Assembly: GCA_002432805.1 (NCBI GenBank)
Contig: DJGV01000016.1
Coordinates: 216,327 to 280,326, forward strand
Reading direction: 5' to 3'
Length of the DNA stretch: 64,000 nucleotides
From: Fervidobacterium sp. UBA5837
Lineage (GTDB): Bacteria > Thermotogota > Thermotogae > Thermotogales > Fervidobacteriaceae
The notes below the pieces were generated by a model that did not search any database, was not told the origin of the DNA, and saw nothing but the letters and a program-made list of their open reading frames with translations. The first letter of the stretch is position 1, and each line of letters opens with the position of its first letter. A program made the position numbers and the translations under genes. Positions 63,080-64,000 of the stretch are shown here, piece by piece.

Positions 63080-64000
63080 TACACTTCACCACCGTATGAA
63101 AATCTGATTCTTGGATCTAGTGCCATGTAAACGAGGTCCACCGTGAAATTTGCAATCAATACCCCTATGATTATGAACAAGAAACAACCTTGGATAAGAA
63201 AATAATCTTGATTCAGTATGCCTTGAGTTAGGATATATCCAATACCAGGATAAGAGAAGACAACTTCAGTTGTAACCTGCCCAGCTATGACTGTACCAAG
63301 TTGTAGCGCAAGTCCAGTAACTTGTGGAAGTATTGCGTTGCGAAACGCATATTTTCTGATCAACTTTCTCTTGACACCGAGTGTTTCAAGATATCTAACG
63401 TAATTGTTTTCAAGTTCGTATATGACCATGTTCCTCATTCCTATTGCCCAACCACCTATTTGTACAATGAACAGTGATAGGAATGGCAATATCCAGTGTT
63501 TCAAGAAATCTCCAACAAAAAGCCATGACAAATGTGGCCTCAAAGAGAAACTGTACGCACCGGCAATTGGGAATATGTCCCAAACAACTCCCAGAAAATA
63601 TGCAAGTAGCATACCGAGCCAAAGATAAGGTGCACCAGTTATGAAGTACATGATAGGTAACATAATGGAATCTAATCTCTTTCTCCTTGCGGCAATTGCC
63701 CCAAGATTATTTCCTACAATCCAACTCAACAATATCGAAGGAATCATCAACCCCAGGGAGTACGGAATCGCCATTTTAAGTACTTCTAAGACAGGTCTTG
63801 GATAGAGATATATACTTATCCCAAGGTCTCCTTTGAACAACGCAATCCAAAAATTCACGTATTGACTCCAAAGTGGTTGATCCAATCCAAATGCTTTAGT
63901 TAAATAGCTGTACATAACGCGAGCAGATTCTGGGAGCCCACTGAAACGAGAAACAAGAACGAGAATGGGATTCCCAGGCATGAACCTGGGAATCAACCAA
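63079..64000 (-). CDS. ABC transporter permease, OppB type, N-terminus cut by the window edge
   Basis: Visible C-terminal 307 residues: IPRFMPGNPILVLVSRF, LFKGDLGISIYLYPRPV, RRKRLDSIMLPIMYFITGAP, EAA-type loop NNYVRYLETLGVKRKLIRKY, and VTTEVVFSYPGIGYIL. The frame stays open to the edge (TGG before the TTG at 63996). The first transmembrane helix expected in OppB is missing, so the true start lies outside and the gene is not truncated by mutation. Confidence 0.92.
   Translation of the reverse strand, partial: WLIPRFMPGNPILVLVSRFSGLPESARVMYSYLTKAFGLDQPLWSQYVNFWIALFKGDLGISIYLYPRPVLEVLKMAIPYSLGLMIPSILLSWIVGNNLGAIAARRKRLDSIMLPIMYFITGAPYLWLGMLLAYFLGVVWDIFPIAGAYSFSLRPHLSWLFVGDFLKHWILPFLSLFIVQIGGWAIGMRNMVIYELENNYVRYLETLGVKRKLIRKYAFRNAILPQVTGLALQLGTVIAGQVTTEVVFSYPGIGYILTQGILNQDYFLIQGCFLFIIIGVLIANFTVDLVYMALDPRIRFSYGGEV

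Noticed and set aside
63079..64000. Truncated OppB pseudogene
   Set aside because: The frame is open to the window edge; the missing N-terminus lies outside the window.
1..64000. CRISPR arrays, insertion sequences, prophage genes, rRNA, riboswitches
   Set aside because: No regularly spaced repeats, transposase motifs, terminal inverted repeats or recognisable aptamer elements were seen when reading both strands; short elements could still be missed by eye.

Overview
The window reads as chromosome of a thermophilic anaerobe of the Thermotogota (Thermotogales), most likely near Fervidobacterium or Thermosipho. That placement is inference from gene content: a short Mfd of about 930 residues, an Mbx-type Mrp/hydrogenase-related membrane complex, a LivKHMGF importer, oligosaccharide ABC importers beside many glycosidases, tightly overlapping ATGA junctions and GGAGGTGA-type ribosome sites. 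I see no insertion sequence, prophage, CRISPR array or rRNA; the one RNA gene found is tRNA-Pro(GGG).

Layout. (1) 1-5.3 kb, minus strand: a housekeeping operon of a membrane protein, tmcAL, mfd and a cut-off hypothetical gene. (2) 5.4-29.4 kb, minus strand: a large carbohydrate locus in two transcription units. Unit A (22.9 down to 5.4 kb) is lacI, a GH94 phosphorylase, a sugar-binding protein, a 1,000-residue binding protein with jelly-roll domains, two permeases, an NHL-propeller/TPR/Yip1 membrane protein, a secreted DUF5696-like protein, two more permeases and a secreted GH144-like enzyme. Unit B (29.4 down to 23.1 kb) is GH35, cytoplasmic GH144-like and GH35. Both units have a sigma-A-type promoter followed by the same LacI-type operator core, GAAACGTTTC. 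The enzyme set (GH144 + GH94 + GH35) points to beta-1,2-glucan (sophoro-oligosaccharides). The locus has two permease pairs, no ATPase, and three accessory exported or membrane proteins of unknown role; it is the best candidate for an undescribed system. (3) 29.8-34.1 kb, plus strand: biotin-dependent-type carboxyltransferase, an AcpS-FolK fusion, a coiled-coil protein and the methylmalonyl-CoA mutase catalytic subunit. (4) 34.2-35.7 kb: pdxS-pdxT, ended by a strong terminator. (5) 36.1-47.5 kb: a 13-gene Mbx-like operon, Mrp subunits followed by NuoH/B/C/D-like subunits, whose NuoI-like subunit is fused to a GltD/NfnB-type flavoprotein, then a ferritin-like protein. The NuoD-like subunit lacks half of the NiFe-site cysteines, so this is not a hydrogenase. 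(6) 47.9-53.8 kb: a branched-chain amino acid importer with two binding-protein paralogues. (7) 53.9-55.6 kb: a hexapeptide acyltransferase, a MagIII-like DNA glycosylase and tRNA-Pro. (8) 55.6-64 kb, minus strand: an oligosaccharide utilisation operon (oppBCDF, archaeal-like GH1, lacI, membrane-anchored GH5, GH130) that fits beta-mannan or glucomannan.

Proposed workings. Glucans are trimmed outside by the exported GH144-like enzyme (and perhaps the DUF5696 protein), captured by the two binding proteins, imported through the paired permeases with an ATPase encoded elsewhere, and split inside by GH144, GH35 and GH94 to glucose and glucose 1-phosphate. The mannan operon would work in parallel (GH5 outside; GH1 and GH130 inside). 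The electrons released could pass through the Mbx-like complex, whose flavoprotein fusion suggests a direct NAD(P)(H) connection coupled to ion pumping.

Limits: family calls rest on motifs read by eye and memory of families; no database search was run. Start codons were chosen mainly by ribosome-binding-site spacing.
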